Source: Bacteroidales bacterium (GTDB lineage: Bacteria > Bacteroidota > Bacteroidia > Bacteroidales > UBA3663). From it: 26,497 nucleotides of DNA. The notes under the pieces are model-generated. The model worked only from the letters and a program-made list of their open reading frames with translations, made no database searches and was not told where the DNA came from. A program made the translations under genes and the position numbers. Shown one piece after another: positions 15,350-22,826 of the stretch. The stretch spans positions 1 to 26,497 of the forward strand of contig JAEDEY010000022.1 of assembly GCA_016293065.1 (NCBI GenBank), read 5' to 3'. Within the stretch, counting starts at the first letter, position 1; every line of letters starts with the position of its first letter.

Positions 15350-17967
15350 AGACAGCCGATCCTAAGGACACGCCTCTGATGAAGCAATACTTCGAGATGA
15401 AGGCAAAGCATAAAGACGCTATCATACTCTATCGTGTGGGCGACTTCTATGAGACTTTCTGCGATGATGCCAAGGAGGTTCACGACATTTTAGGCATAAC
15501 ACTCACTTCTCGTGCCGGCAGTCCGCTGGCAGGATTCCCTTATCATGCTCTCGATACTTACTTGCCAAAGCTGGTGCGTGCAGGTAAGCGTGTGGCTATA
15601 TGCGAGCAGCTCGAGGATCCTAAGCTTACCAAGAAACTGGTGAAGCGAGGCATTACCGAACTCATCACTCCTGGTCTCACCATGGGCGATAGTGTGCTCA
15701 ATGCGCGTGAGAACAATTTCCTGTCGGCTGTGACTTTTGGCAAAAACTCTTGTGGTATTGCTTTTCTCGACATTTCAACAGGCGAATTCCTTGCTACTGA
15801 GGGACAATACGACTATATAGACAAACTTATCAACAACTATGCTCCTAAAGAGATGCTCTATCTCAAGGGAATGAAACAACAGTATCAGGAGCATTTCACT
15901 TCTACGCCTTATTGCTACGAGGTCGATGATTTATATTTCAGCTATGACAATGCATTGCGAAGCTTGTTGCAGCTTTTCAAGACTCAGAATCTGAAGGGTT
16001 TCGGCATTGAGGAAATGCCGCTTGCCATCACTTCGGCTGGTGCTATCTTGCGCTATCTCGATTCTACTCAGCATAAGAATATTGGTCATATCACTGGCAT
16101 CCGCAGAATCGACAACGAGTCGTATATGCGTCTCGACCGATTCACTGTGCGTAGTCTCGAGCTTGTCAGCACCATGAACGAGGGTGGTCGTTCGTTGCTC
16201 AATGTCATTGACGACACTACTACTCCGATGGGTGGACGACTGATGCACCGATGGTTGCTTTTTCCTCTTATCCATGCCGAGAGTATTCGTCAGCGACTCA
16301 ACATTGTCGAGTATTTCTTCCGAGATCCTGATATGGCTGAGTCGATTGAGGAGAGTCTGCATCAGGTGGGCGATATGGAGCGTATCATCAGCAAGGTGGC
16401 TGTGGGTCGTGCCAATCCGCGTGAGATCATACAGCTTCGTGTTGCGCTTTCTGCTTTGAAGGATATCAAGGCTCAATGCGAGAATGCCGACCTTGACCAG
16501 CTCCGTTCTATTGGCGAACAGATCAATACCTGTGACACCATCTGCCAGCGCATCTATCATGAGATTGAGCCAGAGGCTCCTGTACAGTTTGGCAAGAGTC
16601 CTGTGATCCGTCAGGGTGTCAATGCCGAACTCGATGAGTTGCGCGAGATTGCCTATTCGGGCAAGGACTATTTGCTCAAGATGCAGCAGCGACTTAGTGC
16701 AGAATATGATATACCGAGTCTGAAAGTGGCTTTCAATAGTGTCTTTGGCTATTATATTGAGGTGCGCAATACTCATAAGGACAAGGTGCCTGAAGGTTGG
16801 ATAAGAAAGCAGACTTTGGTAGGTGCAGAACGCTACATCACTCAGGAACTCAAGGAGTATGAGGAAAAAATAATGGGTGCTGAGGAACGTATTGGCTCTC
16901 TCGAATTGTCTATTTATAATGACTTGCTAAAGTCGCTCGAAGAATATATCTCGATCATTCAGGTAAATGCTCATCTAGTGGCTCGTATCGACTGTCTGCT
17001 TTCGTTCAGCCGTATTGCTGCCCGCTATCATTATGTGCGTCCCGACATTGACGATTCTATGATTATTGATATTCGTCAGGGTCGCCACCCTGTGATCGAA
17101 CGACAGATGCCTGTGGGTGAGTCTTATATTGCCAACGATGTCTTGCTCGACAACGAGAAGCAGCAGATCATGATGATCACAGGTCCAAATATGGCAGGAA
17201 AGTCGGCTCTGCTTCGTCAGACGGCACTCATTGTGCTCATGGCTCATATAGGCTGTTTCGTGCCTGCCGATTCGGCTCATATCGGCATTGTAGATAAGAT
17301 TTTTACCCGAGTTGGTGCATCTGATAATATATCTTTGGGCGAATCGACTTTCATGGTCGAGATGACTGAGGCTTCCAATATTCTCAACAATCTCTCGCCT
17401 CGCAGTCTTGTCCTTTTCGACGAGTTGGGACGAGGCACTTCGACCTACGATGGAATCTCTATTGCCTGGGCTATTGTAGAATATATACATGAGAATGTCT
17501 CTGCCGGTCACCCTAAGATGCTGTTTGCCACTCACTATCATGAGCTCAACGAGATGGAGAAGACCTTCCCTCGCATTGCCAACTACAATGTCAGTGTGCG
17601 TGAAGACAATGGCAAGGTGCTCTTCCTTCGCAAACTGAAGCGTGGTGGCTCGGAACATTCCTTCGGTATTCATGTGGCTCGACTGGCTGGCATGAACAAG
17701 GATATTGTGAACCGTGCCGATGAGGTTCTGAAGATCCTTGAGAATGCTGGTGCAAGTGCCACTGGTATCAAGTCGTCGAATGCTCCTGTCGAGAGTATCA
17801 AGAATGCCAAGTCCGAGCAGGGATATCAACTCAGCATCTTCCAGCTCGATGATCCTGTGCTCAGCGAGATCAGAGACGAGATCAAAGGTCTTGATGTCAA
17901 CAATATGACTCCAATGGAGGCTCTCAACAAGCTAGCCGAGATCAAGAAGATCTGCGGATTGAGCTGA
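15346..17967 (+). CDS. mutS: DNA mismatch repair ATPase MutS
   Basis: This 873-aa protein recognises base mismatches and small loops and recruits MutL. The mismatch-reading Phe-x-Glu is present as GDFYETF (Phe34, Glu36), which shows it is true MutS rather than MutS2. The core and clamp domains follow, then the ATPase. Walker A is GPNMAGKS (613-620, Lys619) and Walker B is LVLFDELGRG (Asp692, Glu693). A TFMVEM segment precedes Walker B and THYHEL follows it. The C-terminus ends in the usual helical region (MTPMEALNKLAEIKK). Length is normal. Its ATG overlaps the trmH-like stop by four bases, so both share the promoter at 14764-14795. Confidence 0.98.
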   Translation: MKTADPKDTPLMKQYFEMKAKHKDAIILYRVGDFYETFCDDAKEVHDILGITLTSRAGSPLAGFPYHALDTYLPKLVRAGKRVAICEQLEDPKLTKKLVKRGITELITPGLTMGDSVLNARENNFLSAVTFGKNSCGIAFLDISTGEFLATEGQYDYIDKLINNYAPKEMLYLKGMKQQYQEHFTSTPYCYEVDDLYFSYDNALRSLLQLFKTQNLKGFGIEEMPLAITSAGAILRYLDSTQHKNIGHITGIRRIDNESYMRLDRFTVRSLELVSTMNEGGRSLLNVIDDTTTPMGGRLMHRWLLFPLIHAESIRQRLNIVEYFFRDPDMAESIEESLHQVGDMERIISKVAVGRANPREIIQLRVALSALKDIKAQCENADLDQLRSIGEQINTCDTICQRIYHEIEPEAPVQFGKSPVIRQGVNAELDELREIAYSGKDYLLKMQQRLSAEYDIPSLKVAFNSVFGYYIEVRNTHKDKVPEGWIRKQTLVGAERYITQELKEYEEKIMGAEERIGSLELSIYNDLLKSLEEYISIIQVNAHLVARIDCLLSFSRIAARYHYVRPDIDDSMIIDIRQGRHPVIERQMPVGESYIANDVLLDNEKQQIMMITGPNMAGKSALLRQTALIVLMAHIGCFVPADSAHIGIVDKIFTRVGASDNISLGESTFMVEMTEASNILNNLSPRSLVLFDELGRGTSTYDGISIAWAIVEYIHENVSAGHPKMLFATHYHELNEMEKTFPRIANYNVSVREDNGKVLFLRKLKRGGSEHSFGIHVARLAGMNKDIVNRADEVLKILENAGASATGIKSSNAPVESIKNAKSEQGYQLSIFQLDDPVLSEIRDEIKGLDVNNMTPMEALNKLAEIKKICGLS

Positions 17968-18021
17968 TATTGATAATATTATTTGTCCTAAATTATACAC
18001 ATTATCTTATCTTGGTTTTTT

Positions 18022-20592
18022 ATGAAAAAGCTTTTATTATCTCTGTTCTTTTTGGTGCAGTTGTTTTGTGCCAATGCCAAAGATCACGAAGGTTTAGTGA
18101 CCGAAAATCTCAATACTGGAGGATTTACTTTGATTTCACAGTCAAAGCCTGTGAGTGTCATTATTGCTGATAATGACAAGAAAGGAGTGCTGATTGCTGT
18201 TCAGAATCTGCAGAAGGACTTCGAGAGAGTGTGCGGAAAGAAGGCTCAGTTGTTCAACAGCCCTACTGCCGACACTAAGCAATGTATCATTGTGGGTAGT
18301 ATGGAAAGCCCATATATCAAGCAGCTCATCAAGGCTAAGAAGCTCGATGAGAAAGAGCTGAAAGGTAAGGTTGAGAAGTATATAATGACTGTGGTCAGCA
18401 ACCCTCTGCCAGGTGTTGATGAGGCTCTTGTGATTGCAGGTAGCGACATGCGAGGCACTATCTATGGTGTCTATGAATTGTCGGAGCAGATTGGTGTTTC
18501 GCCTTGGTACGACTGGATGGATGTGCCTGTGGTCAAGCATCAGAATCTTGCCATCGAGCGAGGCTCGTACACTGCTGGTGAGCCAGCTGTGCGCTATCGT
18601 GGTCTCTTCCTCAATGATGAGGCTCCTTGTCTCACTACATGGGTCAAGAACACTTTCGGCACTGAATACGGTGGACATGAGTTCTATGCTCGCGTATTCG
18701 AACTCATCCTGCGTCTGCGAGGTAACTATATGTGGCCTGCTATGTGGGGTTGGTCATTCTATGCTGACGATCCGCTGAACTCGCCTACTGCAAGTGATAT
18801 GGGTGTGATTATGGGTACTTCTCACCACGAACCTATGGCTCGCAACCATCAGGAATGGGCTCGTCATCGCAAGGAATATGGCGAATGGAATTATGTTACC
18901 AATCAGAAGGTTATAGACGAATTTTTCCGTGAGGGTGTGAGTCGTTCGAAGGATAATGAGGATATCATTACTATTGGTATGCGAGGTGATGGCGACACTG
19001 CCATGGGTGCCAATGAAGGTCATGACGATGAGTTTGTGCCTAACGATGATGAGACTATCAAGCTGCTTGAGAAGATTATCAGGAACCAGCGCAAAATCAT
19101 TGCCAAGGAGACTGGTCGTCCTGCTAAGGAACGTCAGCAGCTCTGGGCTCTTTACAAGGAGGTTCAGCGTTACTATGACAAGGGTCTGAAGGTGCCTGAC
19201 GATGTCATCATCCTCTTCAGCGATGACAACTGGGGTGATATTCGTAGATTGCCTTCACCAGAGGAGCTCAAGCACAAGGGCGGATTCGGTATGTATTATC
19301 ATGTCGATTATGTGGGTGCTCCTCGCAATAGCAAGTGGCTGAATGTCACACCTATACAGCATATATGGGATCAGCTCACTCTCACTTATCAATATGGTGT
19401 TGATAAGTTGTGGGTGCTCAATGTGGGTGACCTCAAGCCTATGGAATATCCTATCACTTTCTTTATGGATTTTGCATGGAACCCTAAGCGCTATGATGCC
19501 AGCAACCTTATGGAACATCCTCGCAAATTCTGTGCTCAGCAGTTTGGCGAATCACAGGCTGATGAGGCTGCTCGCATCCTGAATCTCTACAGCCAGTATT
19601 CTGGTCGTGTCACTGCCGAGATGCTGGATGCTTCGACCTACAATATTGAGACAGGTGAGTTCAAGCAGGTGTGCGACGAGTTTGTGCGCCTTGAGGCAGA
19701 TGCTTTGCGTCAGTATCTTTCTCTTCCTGAGAATGCACGCGATGCTTATCGTCAGCTTTTGCTTTTCCCTATCCAGGCTCTTTCAAATATCTACGATATG
19801 TATTTTGCTCAGGCCATGAACCATAAGCTCTTTGCTGAGAATAATCCAGAGGCTAACGTGTGGGCTGATAGAGTGGAACAGTGCTTCAAGCGCGATTCTA
19901 TTCTCTGCCGTGGCTACAACAAGGAGATTGCTGGTGGCAAATGGGATGGCATGATGATACAGAAGCACATTGGCTATACAGGATGGAACGACAGTTTCCC
20001 AAAGGATACTTGTCCTAAGGTGATGCGCATCGAAAATGCTGAGGACAAGGTGGGCGGTTATGTCTTCAAGCCATCGGCAGGTTTTGTTACTATGGATGCT
20101 GAACATTATTACAGTGTCAAGAACCCGCAGGATGCACAGTGGACTCTCATTCCTTATATGGGACGCACCCGAAGTGGTATCTCGATTCAGCCTTATTCTG
20201 CCAATGTCACTGGCAGCAGCGTGACTTATCGCTTCGACCTTCCAGAAGGAGTTGACGAGATTGAGGTTCGTGTCATCACAGCTTCTACTCTCGCTTTCCA
20301 GCGCAAAGAGGGTCATCGCTATACAGTAGGACTTGAGGGCAAGGAGGCAGTTGAGGTTAACTTCAATGGCGAACTCAATGAGGAACCTGAGAATGTCTAT
20401 CGAATCATGTATCCTACAGTGGCTCGCCGAGTCATCGAGAAGACTGTCAAGCTCAAGATCGACAAGGCAGGCACTCAGTCGCTTGTCATCAGTCCGCTCG
20501 ATCCAGGCGTAGTGCTCCAGAAGATTGTAGTTGATTTTGGTGGATACCAGCCATCTTATCTCTTCGGCAAGGAGTCTGATTGCAAGAGATAA
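18022..20592 (+). CDS. GH115 family xylan alpha-1,2-glucuronidase, secreted
   Basis: This 856-aa protein has a signal peptide at residues 1-19 (LLLSLFFLVQLFCANA). It matches glycoside hydrolase family 115, which removes (4-O-methyl-)glucuronic acid side chains from xylan. Recognised blocks include RYRGLFLNDEAPCLTTW, the motif LRLRGNYMWPAMWGWSF, MGTSHHEPMARNHQEW, ITIGMRGDGDTAMG, FSDDNWGDIRRLP and YYHVDYVGAPRNSKW. The C-terminal 200 residues form a beta-rich accessory part. Length agrees with Bacteroides GH115 enzymes. It lies 54 bases after mutS and ends in a strong terminator. No susC/susD pair or other xylan enzyme is in the window, so it looks solitary rather than part of a local utilisation locus. 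It may have its own weak promoter (TATCTTGG, 18007-18014). Confidence 0.94.
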   Translation: MKKLLLSLFFLVQLFCANAKDHEGLVTENLNTGGFTLISQSKPVSVIIADNDKKGVLIAVQNLQKDFERVCGKKAQLFNSPTADTKQCIIVGSMESPYIKQLIKAKKLDEKELKGKVEKYIMTVVSNPLPGVDEALVIAGSDMRGTIYGVYELSEQIGVSPWYDWMDVPVVKHQNLAIERGSYTAGEPAVRYRGLFLNDEAPCLTTWVKNTFGTEYGGHEFYARVFELILRLRGNYMWPAMWGWSFYADDPLNSPTASDMGVIMGTSHHEPMARNHQEWARHRKEYGEWNYVTNQKVIDEFFREGVSRSKDNEDIITIGMRGDGDTAMGANEGHDDEFVPNDDETIKLLEKIIRNQRKIIAKETGRPAKERQQLWALYKEVQRYYDKGLKVPDDVIILFSDDNWGDIRRLPSPEELKHKGGFGMYYHVDYVGAPRNSKWLNVTPIQHIWDQLTLTYQYGVDKLWVLNVGDLKPMEYPITFFMDFAWNPKRYDASNLMEHPRKFCAQQFGESQADEAARILNLYSQYSGRVTAEMLDASTYNIETGEFKQVCDEFVRLEADALRQYLSLPENARDAYRQLLLFPIQALSNIYDMYFAQAMNHKLFAENNPEANVWADRVEQCFKRDSILCRGYNKEIAGGKWDGMMIQKHIGYTGWNDSFPKDTCPKVMRIENAEDKVGGYVFKPSAGFVTMDAEHYYSVKNPQDAQWTLIPYMGRTRSGISIQPYSANVTGSSVTYRFDLPEGVDEIEVRVITASTLAFQRKEGHRYTVGLEGKEAVEVNFNGELNEEPENVYRIMYPTVARRVIEKTVKLKIDKAGTQSLVISPLDPGVVLQKIVVDFGGYQPSYLFGKESDCKR

Positions 20593-20611
20593 ACTTGTGG
20601 CAATATACACG

Positions 20612-20649
20612 AAATCAGGCAGAAGATTCAAAAGTCTTCTGCCTGATTT
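20612..20649. terminator. Bidirectional terminator between GH115 and the 473-aa gene
   Basis: A perfect 15-base stem (AAATCAGGCAGAAGA at 20612-20626 and TCTTCTGCCTGATTT at 20635-20649) has an 8-base loop. It is followed on the plus strand by a T-rich TTTTGTTGTCTT, and it lies between two convergent genes. Confidence 0.9.
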
Positions 20650-20687
20650 TGTTGTCTTATAGTATTATTAATTTGAGGTTTTGCAGC

Positions 20688-22109
20688 TTATTTATAGTTC
20701 ACTTTCTCTTTAGTAGGTTGCTTCATGCGTGCCGAGATGTTGTAGATGCCGTTGCCCTTACCTCCTGTGACTCCCTCTGTGAGTACATAATGATAGACGA
20801 AGTAGTCGTTGCCTTCCTTGACAATGAAATCGACTTCCACTCTACGAATCAACACTTCATAAGGATATTTAGGGTTCTTGAACTCAGTCCATTTTGAGGT
20901 GATGAAGATAGACTTAATGAATTTGTTGCCCCACTGCTTATATGCTTCTGCATCTGCTATTTTCTTCAGGTTTGCAGGTGCGGTTACACCCTTAGGCATT
21001 TCTGCAGCCGGTGCTGTTTTTTCGTGGTTTGACTGAAGCAGCTCGAGGTACTTGTCCTTGATAGGCTCATACTCGCGCAAGGTGCCGTTGCAGTCGCTCT
21101 TGCGCTTCTCGTAATCACGGTGGTTTACAAGGTCGTTGACTATTGCCTGTATCTCACGACTGGTGATGATCATCTGCTGGATATCGCCCTTCTCCTCGTG
21201 TTGCTTGTAGCGTCTGATGGCATTATCGGCAGACGCACCGATGGTGTTTAATGGAGTTACGTTGATTAACAGATCCTCTGCTATTCGGTTCACTTCGTTC
21301 CAGCGGGCAATGCGGTCATGCTCTTTTTCAAAGAGACTGACTGTGGTGCCATCGCCCATCATGGCGGTAAACTTCATAGGGTCTTCCATATTCATCTTTA
21401 CGTTGTTTGAGTTGAACGCATTTTGAACTATACGTGCACGGTTGAAGTGGTTGTATGCTACATAACTCTCAGGGTCGGCAATGAACTCGGCATAGTATGA
21501 GCTGAGGAGCACATCGACTATAGGTACGTTGGTGTCGTCCTTATACTGAAAGTATTCGGCCATTAGTCCCTTCTTGCCGAAAGGTCTATCAGCCTCTTCG
21601 AGCAGACGGCATATCTTAGCATATATGATAATAGGTGCCTCGGCATCAGGGTCGAAGTAATCTTTGTTCACATCAGCATAATAAGGCTGATATGGGAAAA
21701 GTTCTGGGCTGAGATGCTCCCACACACCGCGCAACTGTGCTGGTGACTTTTTGTAGTTCCTCTCCACGGTGTTGACGCTTGCCTTTGGGTCGGCTTCCAC
21801 AGCAGCAGCCGAGGGTTTGAGTCCTTTCTTATAAAGATCCTTTATGCCACCGTAAGATCCCTCGTTTTTGGTTGATACTTCTTCTGATATTCCCGTTCGC
21901 TCAGCCACTTCGCCAGTGGTTTTATCTACTGCAACAGAGGTGGTGTTTTCCACCTTTTTCTTAGTTTCCTTTACAGTAGTTTCTACTTTTTCCTTCACGG
22001 CTTTCTTCGCCTTGTTCAGGACATTGCCAAACTGTGCATTGGCAGGCGTTGTGATTGCAAATGCCAGCGCGATGGCTACCGACAATGCGAGGATTCTGTT
22101 CTGTTTCAT
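20688..22109 (-). CDS. Secreted protein of unknown function with Lys/Glu-rich N-terminal helix, 473 aa
   Basis: I do not recognise the family. A signal peptide covers residues 1-25 (cleavage after ANA). Residues about 34-75 form a Lys/Glu/Val/Thr heptad-like helix (KKAVKEKVETTVKETKKKVE), reminiscent of apolipoprotein or LEA-type amphipathic helices. The remainder is soluble mixed alpha/beta, with helical segments (IAEDLLINVTPL, REIQAIVNDLV) and a beta-rich end (YEVLIRRVEVDFIVKEGNDYFVYHYVL). It follows the 75-aa gene by 34 bases on the same strand and shares its promoter at 22426-22433. The operator-like repeats and the divergent AraC-type sensor suggest that sensor controls it; this is an inference. 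Confidence 0.85.
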   Translation of the reverse strand: MKQNRILALSVAIALAFAITTPANAQFGNVLNKAKKAVKEKVETTVKETKKKVENTTSVAVDKTTGEVAERTGISEEVSTKNEGSYGGIKDLYKKGLKPSAAAVEADPKASVNTVERNYKKSPAQLRGVWEHLSPELFPYQPYYADVNKDYFDPDAEAPIIIYAKICRLLEEADRPFGKKGLMAEYFQYKDDTNVPIVDVLLSSYYAEFIADPESYVAYNHFNRARIVQNAFNSNNVKMNMEDPMKFTAMMGDGTTVSLFEKEHDRIARWNEVNRIAEDLLINVTPLNTIGASADNAIRRYKQHEEKGDIQQMIITSREIQAIVNDLVNHRDYEKRKSDCNGTLREYEPIKDKYLELLQSNHEKTAPAAEMPKGVTAPANLKKIADAEAYKQWGNKFIKSIFITSKWTEFKNPKYPYEVLIRRVEVDFIVKEGNDYFVYHYVLTEGVTGGKGNGIYNISARMKQPTKEKVNYK

Positions 22110-22143
22110 AATTACTATGTTTTTGGACTATTTATAATTAATA

Positions 22144-22371
22144 TTATTGACAGGTGTTGAAAAGGCTCATGATGCGTTGCCAAAGGGTGCGGCATGGGCG
22201 ATTGGGCGGTTGGTTCTTGGTATGAAGATTGCCATTGGGAGAAATACCACGACGATCGAGCTCGATGTCTATCATATCGCGGATAGTGTCGAGCAGCTCC
22301 AAGCGGTCTTCAGCAAACTGCAAGTTGAGCCGCTGTCGCTCTGTGAGTTTATTGTCGGAATTCTTTCTCAT
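22144..22371 (-). CDS. Small hypothetical protein, 75 aa
   Basis: The ATG at 22371 opens a 75-residue polar protein with a central charged helix (FAEDRLELLDTIRDMIDIELDRRG) and a basic tail ending LWQRIMSLFNTCQ. No signal peptide or named domain is visible. A clear TATCTTTG promoter box lies 55 bases upstream and the next gene starts 34 bases downstream, so this is a good leader gene of a two-gene unit. An opposite-strand frame over the same bases is longer but has no promoter and a less protein-like composition. It may be a short accessory or regulatory protein; function unknown. Confidence 0.62.
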   Translation of the reverse strand: MRKNSDNKLTERQRLNLQFAEDRLELLDTIRDMIDIELDRRGISPNGNLHTKNQPPNRPCRTLWQRIMSLFNTCQ

Positions 22372-22425
22372 ATCGTTTTGTTGTTATTATCACTTTTGTT
22401 TTTGATTTCTTCTAAAAGCACGGTG

Positions 22426-22433
22426 CAAAGATA
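22426..22433 (-). promoter_or_regulatory. -7 promoter box of the 75-aa/473-aa unit
   Basis: The minus strand reads TATCTTTG, an exact TAnnTTTG match. Transcription should start near 22420, giving a leader of about 50 bases. The -33 position (about 22454-22456) carries no clear TTTG, a pattern expected of an activator-dependent promoter. Confidence 0.68.
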
Positions 22434-22456
22434 GGTATGAAAGGTAGAAACAGGCA

Positions 22457-22523
22457 TTGCAATATCGGACTTTGTTATTGCAAAATCGGACTTTCTGCAT
22501 TTATTCATCTTGCAAAATCGGAC
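22457..22523 (-). promoter_or_regulatory. Three phased 14-base direct repeats, probable activator operator
   Basis: TTGCAATATCGGAC (22457-22470), TTGCAAAATCGGAC (22478-22491) and TTGCAAAATCGGAC (22510-22523) are direct repeats. On the minus strand they read GTCCGATTTTGCAA. Start-to-start steps of 21 and 32 bases are two and three helical turns, so all lie on one face of the DNA. They abut the -33 region of the leftward promoter, the usual place for an AraC-type activator. Confidence 0.72.
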
Positions 22524-22535
22524 ATCTTGCTATTG

Positions 22536-22548
22536 TAACATATTGTTA
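22536..22548. repeat. Perfect short palindrome
   Basis: TAACATATTGTTA is a perfect dyad with 5-base arms and a 3-base centre, just beyond the third direct repeat. It could be a protein-binding site; no partner is evident. Confidence 0.4.
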
Positions 22549-22574
22549 TATAGTGTTTTATTACTGACATATTT

Positions 22575-22593
22575 ACCATTTTTAACAAATGGT
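22575..22593. repeat. Inverted repeat with 5-base loop
   Basis: ACCATTT and AAATGGT are perfectly complementary around TTAAC. There is no T-run on either side, so a regulatory dyad is more likely than a terminator. Confidence 0.4.
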
Positions 22594-22760
22594 TATTTAG
22601 GCAGTTTTCAGAGTTAGAAATGAAGTGAAAACAGCAAACTACGAGCAATGAAAGCTAAAAAACCACTGCAATAATGAATAAATATAGGGCATGTAATCTT
22701 GTATTAGTTCGTAAAAGAGCAGGGATTTGCCTATTGTTCGAATAAAAAATGCAAATATTT

Positions 22761-22791
22761 TTTGAAGTTCGGCAATAAAAGTTTATCTTTG
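22761..22791 (+). promoter_or_regulatory. Promoter of the hybrid sensor gene
   Basis: TTTG at 22761-22764, a 19-base spacer and TATCTTTG at 22784-22791 form a full Bacteroidota promoter. The start site should be near 22797, giving a leader of about 30 bases. An inverted repeat TCGGCA/TGCCGA (22769-22774 and 22792-22797) flanks the -7 box and might be an operator. Confidence 0.75.
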
Positions 22792-22826
22792 TGCCGATTG
22801 TAATAGATTTACTTTAAAAGATATAC

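Larger units (their letters stand above)
22372..22826. other. Divergent regulatory intergenic region
   Basis: This 455-base gap between the leftward 75-aa gene and the rightward hybrid sensor contains both promoters and three direct repeats. It also holds two inverted repeats and three GTTCG motifs at 22707, 22736 and 22767, about 30 bases apart. No protein or stable RNA gene was recognised. Confidence 0.75.

Noticed and set aside
15931..17829. Long minus-strand open frames opposite mutS
   Set aside because: mutS is certain on the plus strand. The antisense frames are low-complexity shadows rich in His, Leu and Ser.
15346..17967. MutS2 rather than MutS
   Set aside because: The N-terminal mismatch-reading Phe34-x-Glu36 is present and there is no Smr nuclease domain.
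22147..22434. Plus-strand frame of 95 codons over the 75-aa gene
   Set aside because: No promoter or upstream signal is present, whereas the minus-strand frame has a TATCTTTG box and a coherent helix.
22457..22523. CRISPR array
   Set aside because: There are only three repeats of 14 bases with 7- and 18-base gaps. They are too short and unequal for CRISPR and are better explained as an operator.
22707..22771. Three GTTCG motifs about 30 bases apart as a second operator
   Set aside because: Only five bases are shared, so this could be chance in an AT-rich region. It is noted in the intergenic entry only.
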